From positions 1 to 14,801 of the forward strand of contig JAQTUY010000031.1 in assembly GCA_028707105.1 (NCBI GenBank): 14,801 nucleotides of DNA. Reading direction: 5' to 3'. The stretch is from Candidatus Omnitrophota bacterium. GTDB lineage: Bacteria; Omnitrophota; Koll11; Gygaellales; JAQTUY01. This document shows positions 1 through 7,135 of the stretch, in pieces; within the stretch, counting starts at the first letter, position 1; every line of letters starts with the position of its first letter. Position numbers and translations under genes: made by a program. Below the pieces are notes generated by a model. It saw only the letters and a list, made by a program, of their open reading frames with translations, did no database searches and had not been told where the DNA came from.

Positions 1-769
1 TTTTATCGCCCACGGTCTTTTTTATTTGCGCGATGGATTCATTGATAAAGGACTGCATGGTCCAGCGCCCCACACAGCCGCATACCCTGAACAGGAAATT
101 CCCCAGTATTTTATCGCCTTTAGAAGTGTGCGTGACTTCAGGGTGGAATTGGACCCCGTAGATCTTGCGGCTGGTATTTGCCATAGCCGCTATCGGACTA
201 TTAAGCGTGTGGGCGAGCACGGTAAACCCATGGGGGAGTTTGGCAACCATATCTCCATGGCTCATCCAACTGGTTATATTGCCGGGTAAATGCATGAACA
301 GATCGCGGATATTATCTATAAATAACTCGGTTTTGCCGTATTCGCGCTCAGGGTTATGCTTGACCTTGCCTCCCATGATCTGGGCGATAAGCTGCATCCC
401 GTAACAGACTCCTAATATCGGTATCCCAAGCTTGAAGATATTCTTGTCGGGCATAGGGACTTTTTTGCCGTAAACCGAGGAAGGCCCTCCGGAAAGAATG
501 ATCCCTTTGGGAGCCATTGCTTTGAGGTCTTCCGCGCTGGTATTGTACGGCAGGATCCGGCTGAATACCTTATTTTCCCTTACCCTCCTGCCGATCAGCT
601 GGGTATACTGCGAGCCGAAATCCAGGATCACGACGGTTTCCCGGCGCGGCGCAACGGCTTTAACCGGCATTTTTACTTTTTTCACGGCTCTCTTTACAGG
701 CTTTCCTGCCTTGCGCATTTTTCCGGATATCCCGGACTTTTTTACCGCTTTCTTTTTATTTTTTTTCAT
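1..769 (-). CDS. guaA: GMP synthase (glutamine-hydrolysing), N-terminal part, cut by window edge
   Basis: This gene converts XMP to GMP using glutamine and ATP, the last step of guanine nucleotide synthesis. About 256 codons are visible. Residues from about 46 form a class I glutamine amidotransferase: an ILDFGSQYTQ start, an ILSGGPSSV segment, the nucleophile Cys122 in GVCYGMQ, and His209/Glu211 in QFHPEV. The ATP-pyrophosphatase and dimerisation domains lie beyond position 1. The ATG at 769 overlaps the guaB3 stop (ATGA, 766-769), which suggests translational coupling; the purine-rich GGGGAA just before it is a weak ribosome site. The first 44 residues are odd: about 15 Lys and 4 Arg with little else, absent from ordinary GuaA, which starts close to the ILDFGSQ strand. 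Met18 and Met34 are alternative in-frame starts, and even Met34 would leave a short basic leader. The family call is very secure; use of the first ATG is less so. Confidence 0.95.
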   Translation of the reverse strand, partial: MKKNKKKAVKKSGISGKMRKAGKPVKRAVKKVKMPVKAVAPRRETVVILDFGSQYTQLIGRRVRENKVFSRILPYNTSAEDLKAMAPKGIILSGGPSSVYGKKVPMPDKNIFKLGIPILGVCYGMQLIAQIMGGKVKHNPEREYGKTELFIDNIRDLFMHLPGNITSWMSHGDMVAKLPHGFTVLAHTLNSPIAAMANTSRKIYGVQFHPEVTHTSKGDKILGNFLFRVCGCVGRWTMQSFINESIAQIKKTVGDK

Positions 770-1926
770 TTCCCCATCCCGACCCGCTGGGCTACCTGAA
801 ATATCTTGCCTTCGGTCTGAATTGACGGAGCGATGATCATCTCAACGTCATGCATCTCTTTAATATCTTTGGCGCCTAAAGAACCCATGGAAGTCATTAA
901 CGCGCCCATCAAATTCTGGGAACCGTCATCGACTTTAGCCGGCCCGAAAAGTATTTCCTCCAGGCTTCCGCTCACGCTGACGCAGACCCTGGTCCCCCTC
1001 GGAAGATTGACATGCGAGGTAGCCATCCCCCAATGATACCCCTTACCCGGGGCTTCTTTCGCCCGGGCAAATGCCGAACCGACCATTACCGCGTCCGCGC
1101 CGCTGGCAAAAGCCTTGCAGATCTCCCCGCCGATACGCATTCCGCCGTCGGTGATGATAGGCACGTATTTGCCGGTCCTCTTGAAGTGGTAATCCCTGGC
1201 CGCGGCGGCATCAATAGTCGCGGTAACCTGCGGGACGCCGATACCCAGGACGCCCCGGGTAGTGCAGGCGGCTCCGGGCCCTATACCGATCAATAAACCT
1301 TTGGCCCCGGTATCCAGTAATTCCAAGGTCATTTCATAAGTGACGCAGTTACCGAGTATGATCGGGACCTTTGACGATCTGCAGAACTTATGCAAGTCAA
1401 GGACCTTGTATTCCTTAGAAATATGCTTGGTAGATGTAACTGTAGATTGGACTATAAAAATATCGACGCCGGCATCCTGGGCGATCTTCAGGAACCTTTC
1501 GGCCTTGGCCGGGATACAGCTTACAATGGCAGTCCCTTTTTTATCCTTGATCTGGCGTATTCTTTTACCGATCAAGTCCTCTTTAATAGGCCTGGTATAT
1601 GAAGCCTGGATCAATTCGGTGGCTTTAGCGGGTGAGGCGCTGGCGATCTTTTCCAATACCTCTTCCGGGTTATCATAACGGGTCTGCACCCCGTCCAGAT
1701 TTAATACCGCCAGACCCCCTAATTTGCTCATTTCAATGGCAAACTTGACATCGACCACTCCGTCCATCGCTGCCGCGAGTATCGGGACGCGGTATTTCTT
1801 ACCGTCTATCTGAAAATGAGTATCTACCTCATTAGGATTGACGGTAACCATACCGGGCACCAACGCGATCTCATCAAAACCGTAGCAACGACGACCTCTT
1901 TTGCCTATTCCAAGCCACTCTGCCAT
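766..1926 (-). CDS. guaB3: GuaB3-type IMP dehydrogenase family protein
   Basis: This 386-residue TIM-barrel protein belongs to the IMP dehydrogenase/GMP reductase superfamily and most resembles the GuaB3 branch known from actinobacteria and cyanobacteria. It starts with a GuaB3-like GIGKRGRRCYGFDEIALVP segment and carries the active-site loop GPGAACTTRGVLGIG with Cys221, then ITDGGMR near residue 260. Canonical bacterial GuaB is about 490 residues with two CBS domains inserted after the first barrel segment. Here there is no CBS insertion and the length suits GuaB3. The likely reaction is IMP to XMP with NAD+, supported by the overlapping guaA downstream, which uses XMP. GMP reductase activity is the main alternative, but that would be an odd partner for guaA. 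The ATG at 1926 has an AGGAG site (1934-1938) seven bases upstream, and a promoter lies at 2009-2037. The superfamily is certain; the GuaB3 label is probable. Confidence 0.9.
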   Translation of the reverse strand: MAEWLGIGKRGRRCYGFDEIALVPGMVTVNPNEVDTHFQIDGKKYRVPILAAAMDGVVDVKFAIEMSKLGGLAVLNLDGVQTRYDNPEEVLEKIASASPAKATELIQASYTRPIKEDLIGKRIRQIKDKKGTAIVSCIPAKAERFLKIAQDAGVDIFIVQSTVTSTKHISKEYKVLDLHKFCRSSKVPIILGNCVTYEMTLELLDTGAKGLLIGIGPGAACTTRGVLGIGVPQVTATIDAAAARDYHFKRTGKYVPIITDGGMRIGGEICKAFASGADAVMVGSAFARAKEAPGKGYHWGMATSHVNLPRGTRVCVSVSGSLEEILFGPAKVDDGSQNLMGALMTSMGSLGAKDIKEMHDVEMIIAPSIQTEGKIFQVAQRVGMGK

Positions 1927-1956
1927 TTTATCGCTCCTGTCTTATCTCGTTATTTT

Positions 1957-1968
1957 ATAAGGGCTTAT
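1957..1968. other. short palindrome in the guaB3 leader
   Basis: The leader between the promoter and guaB3 holds a 12-base palindrome, ATAAG-GG-CTTAT, about 30 bases before the start codon. It could be an operator or a small RNA hairpin, but it is short enough to arise by chance in AT-rich DNA. I see no recognisable purine riboswitch in this leader of roughly 75 bases. Confidence 0.2.
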
Positions 1969-2008
1969 GTAATCTGATCTTATTTTGGCCTTCAAATGTT
2001 AGAAGATG

Positions 2009-2037
2009 AGTTTACTACAATATTAGCGCTTTGTCAA
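2009..2037 (-). promoter_or_regulatory. sigma-70-type promoter for guaB3-guaA
   Basis: Reading the minus strand, a perfect TTGACA -35 box (2032-2037) is followed by exactly 17 bases and TAAACT (2009-2014), which matches the TATAAT consensus at four of six positions. Transcription would start near 2002 and leave a leader of about 75 bases before guaB3. The -35 box lies only about 12 bases from the large palindrome at 2049-2216. Confidence 0.75.
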
Positions 2038-2048
2038 ATATTATATTT

Positions 2049-2216
2049 AACGGGTCCTGTCTTGGCTGCTTTTCCGCGGGGACGCTTGTTTTGCCCCTGC
2101 GAGGCAAAACTTCGCTCGGGTCGGCTACGTCGCTCTCACCTGTTGCGTAAATAGCGGGTGAACCCTGCCCGCTCCTTGCCTCCACGCCCCGCTCCAAAAC
2201 AGCCAAGCCACCCGTT
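2049..2216. repeat. GC-rich imperfect palindromic intergenic element
   Basis: This 168-base stretch folds back on itself. The outer arms are AACGGGT (2049-2055) and ACCCGTT (2210-2216). Next inward, TTGGCTG plus TTTT (2062-2073) faces AAAACAGCCAA (2196-2206), and GCGGGG (about 2076-2081) faces CCCCGC (about 2187-2192). The AT-rich flanks (TTATATT on one side, AATATAA on the other) partly continue the symmetry. Inside sits a separate perfect 8-bp hairpin at 2088-2110. The GC-rich interior contrasts with AT-rich surroundings. Architecture and placement between operons suggest a non-coding mobile palindromic repeat (REP- or MITE-like) or a structured RNA. It encodes no convincing protein. I do not recognise a named family. 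Confidence 0.6.
2088..2110. repeat. internal hairpin of the palindromic element
   Basis: GTTTTGCC (2088-2095) and GGCAAAAC (2103-2110) form a perfect 8-bp stem around a 7-base loop (CCTGCGA). The hairpin is nested in one half of the larger palindrome, with no equally strong partner hairpin in the other half. It is not followed by a clear T-run, so it is a poor terminator candidate. Confidence 0.6.
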
Positions 2217-2239
2217 AGTAATAATATAATTAATAGTCT

Positions 2240-2298
2240 GTTTGTTTCGGTATTCGAGAGCGGACATTATTCGTGCGCGAGCAAATACTGAAACAAAC
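2240..2298. repeat. 15-bp inverted repeat with 29-base spacer
   Basis: The arms GTTTGTTTCGGTATT (2240-2254) and AATACTGAAACAAAC (2284-2298) are inverted copies with one difference, which would be a G-U pair in one RNA strand. The 29-base spacer is GC-rich and contains CG-rich words but no clear inner stem. It lies between the groL terminator and the larger palindrome. It could be the termini of a small degenerate element, an operator, or a second stem-loop; its role is unknown. Confidence 0.5.
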
Positions 2299-2321
2299 TA
2301 TATATCGGATCATCTATGATA

Positions 2322-2357
2322 AAAAGGGCGAAGGTGATCTCTCACCTTCGCCCTTTT
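2322..2357 (-). terminator. rho-independent terminator of groES-groL
   Basis: A perfect 16-bp stem (2322-2337 with 2342-2357) closes a 4-base loop. Read on the minus strand the stem ends in CCCTTTTT, giving the U-tract expected of an intrinsic terminator. It begins 20 bases after the groL stop codon. The A-rich start of the stem means it could also stop transcription arriving from the other direction. Confidence 0.9.
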
Positions 2358-2377
2358 ATGCTTAATACTGCTACTTT

Positions 2378-4009
<1,632 letters not shown>

Positions 4010-4027
4010 TTAAAGACCTCCTTATTA

Positions 4028-4321
4028 TTATTTCTTTATTATCCCTAAAATATCCTCTTCCCGCATAATGAGTAACTCCTCGCCGTCCTTTGTAGTGATC
4101 TCATTACCCGAATATTTACCATACAGGACAACGTCCCCTGCCTTGACCTCCGGAGCCTGCACGCTTCCGCTATCAAGGACTTTGCCTTTACCAACAGCTA
4201 CTACTTTACCTTCCTGCGGTTTCTCCTTTGCTGTATCCGGAAGAAGTATCCCGCCTTTAGTCTTTGATTCCGCCTCCAGGGGTTTTACTACCACCCTATC
4301 GCCTAATGGTTGTATGTTCAT
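4028..4321 (-). CDS. groS: 10-kDa co-chaperonin GroES
   Basis: GroES is the heptameric lid of GroEL. With the ATG at 4321 the protein has 97 residues, the usual size, and begins [16 protein letters not shown]. It holds the mobile-loop region [18 protein letters not shown], the GKV and [14 protein letters not shown] segments, and the ending [10 protein letters not shown]. An upstream in-frame GTG at 4330 would add three residues but overlaps the Shine-Dalgarno sequence. The ATG at 4321 sits eight bases from AGGAGG and gives the family's normal N-terminus, so I prefer it; a GTG at 4324 is a weaker possibility. It is the first gene of the groES-groL operon, controlled by the promoter and CIRCE element just upstream. 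Confidence 0.97.
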   Translation of the reverse strand: MNIQPLGDRVVVKPLEAESKTKGGILLPDTAKEKPQEGKVVAVGKGKVLDSGSVQAPEVKAGDVVLYGKYSGNEITTKDGEELLIMREEDILGIIKK

Positions 4322-4329
4322 CACCCGCA

Positions 4330-4335
4330 CCTCCT
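4330..4335 (-). promoter_or_regulatory. groES ribosome binding site (decides the start)
   Basis: A perfect AGGAGG on the minus strand ends eight bases before the ATG at 4321. Because a possible GTG start at 4330 overlaps this site, the site argues for the shorter 97-residue GroES. Confidence 0.85.
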
Positions 4336-4369
4336 CTTTTTTGTTAAAACATACACTCTTAATTTTTTA

Positions 4370-4396
4370 TTAGCACTCTCTTTACGAAAGTGCTAA
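4370..4396. promoter_or_regulatory. CIRCE operator (HrcA binding site)
   Basis: TTAGCACTC, nine spacer bases and AAGTGCTAA match the CIRCE consensus (TTAGCACTC-N9-GAGTGCTAA) with a single change, G to A at the first base of the second arm. The element lies right at the predicted transcription start of groES. CIRCE is the known target of the heat-shock repressor HrcA, so groES-groL is very likely HrcA-controlled. No hrcA gene is in this window. Confidence 0.95.
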
Positions 4397-4424
4397 TTGT
4401 AACCAAAAATACAATACTTGTCAA
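4396..4424 (-). promoter_or_regulatory. sigma-70-type promoter of groES-groL
   Basis: On the minus strand TTGACA (4419-4424), 17 bases, then TACAAT (4396-4401) give a near-perfect housekeeping promoter. Its -10 box touches the CIRCE element, so bound HrcA would block polymerase directly. The -35 box is only about 20 bases past the stop codon of the upstream gene at 4444, with no terminator between them, so some read-through from the upstream operon is possible. Confidence 0.92.
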
Positions 4425-4443
4425 GTATTTTTTAAATTTTTTC

Positions 4444-4899
4444 TTACTTTAGGCCAAAACAGGTCAGAGATGCTTCGAAGAGATGGCTGAAAAAATCGAC
4501 GGCCTCGGGGTCTTTTACCGTCATGCTCCATAAATGCCGGGCAAAACCAGCCTGAGCCAATCCATACTGCGCGAAAACTATCTGGCCTATCGCGACATGC
4601 CCTGCCGCGATCTGGCCGACGCCGAATATAACGCCGAGAGCCACCTGGGCAATGACGATCGGCGCCAGGATAGCCTGCCCGATGCCGAACAAAAAACCTA
4701 CCCCGCACTGAGCTATGGTTATCAAGCCTACACCGAATTGCCCGATAGCGATCACGCCCCTGGCGATACGTATTTTTCCGTCGGGTCCCCTGCCTACGGC
4801 AATATGTATCAAAGGATACCTGCCGTAGTGTATCCTTGACTTCCACTCAAACCCATACCCAGAGGGGACGTTCCCCAAGGTACCACCCTTTCGCGTCAT
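4444..4899 (-). CDS. hypothetical protein with seven Gly/Ala-Gln repeats
   Basis: This 151-residue protein has no function I can name. After a hydrophilic start (GGTLGNVPSGYGFEWKSR) comes a basic stretch and then a Gly/Ala-rich hydrophobic core. Seven copies of a [IVL]-[GA]-Q motif (IGQ, IAQ, IGQ, IAQ, VGQ, IGQ, LAQ) recur every 10 or 11 residues from about 50 to 120. A C-terminal segment of about 35 residues is without repeats. The regular period with small residues and Gln suggests either stacked beta turns (a solenoid) or tightly packed membrane helices; the few charges in the core favour membrane association. The ATG is three bases past the upstream phosphatase stop, with GGAGG eleven bases before it, so it is the last gene of the long operon. 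Related unnamed proteins with this layout seem to exist in other bacteria, from memory only. Confidence 0.75.
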   Translation of the reverse strand: MTRKGGTLGNVPSGYGFEWKSRIHYGRYPLIHIAVGRGPDGKIRIARGVIAIGQFGVGLITIAQCGVGFLFGIGQAILAPIVIAQVALGVIFGVGQIAAGHVAIGQIVFAQYGLAQAGFARHLWSMTVKDPEAVDFFSHLFEASLTCFGLK

Positions 4900-4902
4900 A
4901 AG

Positions 4903-7086
4903 CTATTGCGCCTCCATCACTACCAAGGTGATATCGTCAAACTGTTCACGGGTGCTGATATAAGCATAGACATCGTCTTTGATCGAAGCAAGTAACTCAG
5001 TCGCGGGCTCCGCGCCGTGTTTGGACACAAGTTCGGTTAACCTGGGCAAACCAAAGAGGTCTTCCTGGGGATTACGGGCTTCAGTGACGCCGTCGGTATA
5101 AAGCACGACCTTATCTTTAGGATTAAGCATGATCGACCTGTCTTCCAGAAAACCGGAGATATCCGGTATCATACCCAGCATGAACCCTCCGGATTGGATG
5201 GATTCCACCTTCCCGCCGCCGCGGTATATGAGTATATGCTCGTGGCCTGCCGAAGAATAAAACAACTTCCTGCTCTCGGAGTCCCAACGGAAATAGAGCA
5301 TAGTCATGAACTTCTGTCCGCCGATATGCTGGTTTAAGATCGTATTAGTCCTGAGCAGGATCTGCTTGGGCGAAGCTTCATCCTGGGAAAGAGTATGTAT
5401 GGCTGTTTTGGCCATGGCCATCAGCAGGCCCGCCGCTACGCCTTTACCGGAAACGTCGCCAATGACAACGGCAAGATGATCTTTATTGGGAAGGGTCACA
5501 AAATCATAGTAGTCCCCTCCTATTTCCTTGGCCGGCTGCATCAGCCCTTCAACGGTAAGCCCCTGTATATTCGGGACATGCCTGGGCAGAAGATTCATCT
5601 GGATCTCCCTGCCGAGCTTCATCTCCTCAGCCAGGCGCTCCTTTTCTACAATATCCTCATGGTGCATAGCGTTATCTATGGTGATGCCGATCTGGCGGCC
5701 CATATTCTCTAATAGCTCAATATCTTTGATAGTGTAAGCCTGGAGGTTCTCCTTCTTTCCAATGCCTACTAAGGCGTTAACCTTGCCTTCCATGACCACA
5801 GGGATCAAAAGTTCAAGAGAATTCCGGTTCAGGAATTCCGACGCTTCCCTTTTTATAGGCTGGTATTGAGGGTCAGAACCCACCGGTTCTCTTTCCAGGG
5901 CTTTTTGATAGGCCTGCAGCCATTGGCTTAAAGAAGAATCGTGTTTCAAAATAATATGGTCCGGCTTTTCTTCGCCGACGAACTGCTCATAACCGATCAA
6001 GCCCGCCTCGGTATAATTAACCTCGCCCGGTTGTTGGACTAAAACCAGGCCGTTGCGGATATAAATAACGTCTTTTAGTTCTTTAAAGAGGCGGCTGACC
6101 ACGTTATTGATGTCAAGCTCGCTTCCTATCTTCTGGCCGATCTCGCCTAAGACCCGGTAATAATCGTATTTTCTCCGCCTGAATAAGTGATCGACATAGG
6201 GCTTGAGTTTAGAATAATACCAGACAAAAAAGATAAGGACAACACTGGTCAGAGCCAGCTTAGCGACGCGGCCAAGAGAAGCGATCCAATCCATCGAAAA
6301 TGTGACCAACAGACCGACAGGCAAAATAACCAGCAATAATGTTAAAAGCCAGAGAGCCGTCTTATGGATGACCGTATCGATCTCCATCAGCCGGTGGCGA
6401 ACGATAGTATAGAAAAGAATTGATATGCACCCGATAACAAAAAGGTTGCCGAACGGATATATCTCGATATGGTAATTAGGGACAAAATCCACCCCCGCCA
6501 ACCAGTAGGTAAGCAGGGCCAGGAACACATACTTGCTCTGATTCTGCAGGACGTAATTTTTTTCTTTCCTTGCTCTCATATAAACACGCCAGAGCGTGCT
6601 CATCAGGGCATACACCGTGATACCCAGAAGGGTGACCAGGTAGAGCGGATGCAGTATCGATACCTTGGGATAATACCCCCAGAAATACTTATATACGCCG
6701 GTCATGAACAGATTTGTCGTTAAGAGGAAAACAAAGAAAATAGCCCCCAGGACATAAGAAGCGTATATTATCATTATCTGTTTTCTATCCTTTAAGAAAC
6801 TTGCTCCGAAATGACAATTGACTACCGGGATAAAAATCACCCCTCCATACCCGATCCTCAAAAGAATATTGGCCACATTCTCATTCACGGAAAGATAGGC
6901 GATACCATAGATAAACTGCCAGATGAATGCCATCACCGCCATAAGAAGGAACGTCCTGCTCACCGGGCTCTTTTGGTTTTTATAAAAAACAAAGAGCCCC
7001 AAAAAGATAAAAAGGAACGCCACCACAAAATTAGGGACCGCGTAAATATTGAAACGGTAATTCTGCAGGTTAAAAATCTCCCCCAT
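4903..7086 (-). CDS. membrane sensor with GAF-like region and SpoIIE/RsbU PP2C phosphatase (copy 1)
   Basis: This 727-residue serine phosphatase has three parts. Residues about 15-295 hold eight or nine hydrophobic segments, like the 7TM histidine-kinase sensor region (HisKA_7TM) plus extra helices after an RHRLMEIDTVIHKT linker. Residues about 310-480 look like a GAF domain and a short coiled linker. Residues about 488-727 are a SpoIIE/RsbU PP2C domain with the metal-binding motifs GGDYYDF (523-529), GDVSGKG (543-549), YTDGVTEA (663-670) and DDITL (717-721), all intact. Such enzymes usually dephosphorylate STAS anti-sigma antagonists, and a STAS gene lies in the same operon. AGGGGG lies about eight bases before the ATG, and the upstream paralogue ends 49 bases away. 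Its signal and exact substrate are unknown. Confidence 0.92.
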   Translation of the reverse strand: MGEIFNLQNYRFNIYAVPNFVVAFLFIFLGLFVFYKNQKSPVSRTFLLMAVMAFIWQFIYGIAYLSVNENVANILLRIGYGGVIFIPVVNCHFGASFLKDRKQIMIIYASYVLGAIFFVFLLTTNLFMTGVYKYFWGYYPKVSILHPLYLVTLLGITVYALMSTLWRVYMRARKEKNYVLQNQSKYVFLALLTYWLAGVDFVPNYHIEIYPFGNLFVIGCISILFYTIVRHRLMEIDTVIHKTALWLLTLLLVILPVGLLVTFSMDWIASLGRVAKLALTSVVLIFFVWYYSKLKPYVDHLFRRRKYDYYRVLGEIGQKIGSELDINNVVSRLFKELKDVIYIRNGLVLVQQPGEVNYTEAGLIGYEQFVGEEKPDHIILKHDSSLSQWLQAYQKALEREPVGSDPQYQPIKREASEFLNRNSLELLIPVVMEGKVNALVGIGKKENLQAYTIKDIELLENMGRQIGITIDNAMHHEDIVEKERLAEEMKLGREIQMNLLPRHVPNIQGLTVEGLMQPAKEIGGDYYDFVTLPNKDHLAVVIGDVSGKGVAAGLLMAMAKTAIHTLSQDEASPKQILLRTNTILNQHIGGQKFMTMLYFRWDSESRKLFYSSAGHEHILIYRGGGKVESIQSGGFMLGMIPDISGFLEDRSIMLNPKDKVVLYTDGVTEARNPQEDLFGLPRLTELVSKHGAEPATELLASIKDDVYAYISTREQFDDITLVVMEAQ

Positions 7087-7135
7087 TATAAGATCCCCCT
7101 TCTAGCTTCTATACCCGCCTATGGCCTCATCCACT

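Noticed and set aside
498..836. 112-residue plus-strand ORF with hydrophobic Phe-rich segment
   Set aside because: The Phe-rich run is the antisense of the Lys-rich GuaA tail; guaA and guaB3 explain the DNA.
1927..2008. Purine riboswitch in the guaB3 leader
   Set aside because: The leader is about 75 bases, AT-rich, and lacks the paired arms and conserved loops expected of guanine or PRPP riboswitches.
2015..2206. 63-residue minus-strand ORF between guaB3 and groL
   Set aside because: It lies mostly inside the palindromic element, spans the guaB3 promoter, has no ribosome site I can see and reads as low-complexity translation of a repeat.
2040..2310. CRISPR array or IS element in the intergenic region
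   Set aside because: There are no direct repeats with regular spacers and no transposase frame; only inverted repeats are present.
4322..4330. Longer GroES start at the GTG at 4330
   Set aside because: That GTG overlaps the Shine-Dalgarno AGGAGG, and the ATG at 4321 gives the normal GroES N-terminus.
4421..4846. 141-residue minus-strand ORF overlapping the G/A-Q repeat gene
   Set aside because: It is Arg-rich frame-shifted translation of the repeat gene and runs into the groES promoter; the 4444-4899 frame has regular protein repeats and a ribosome site.
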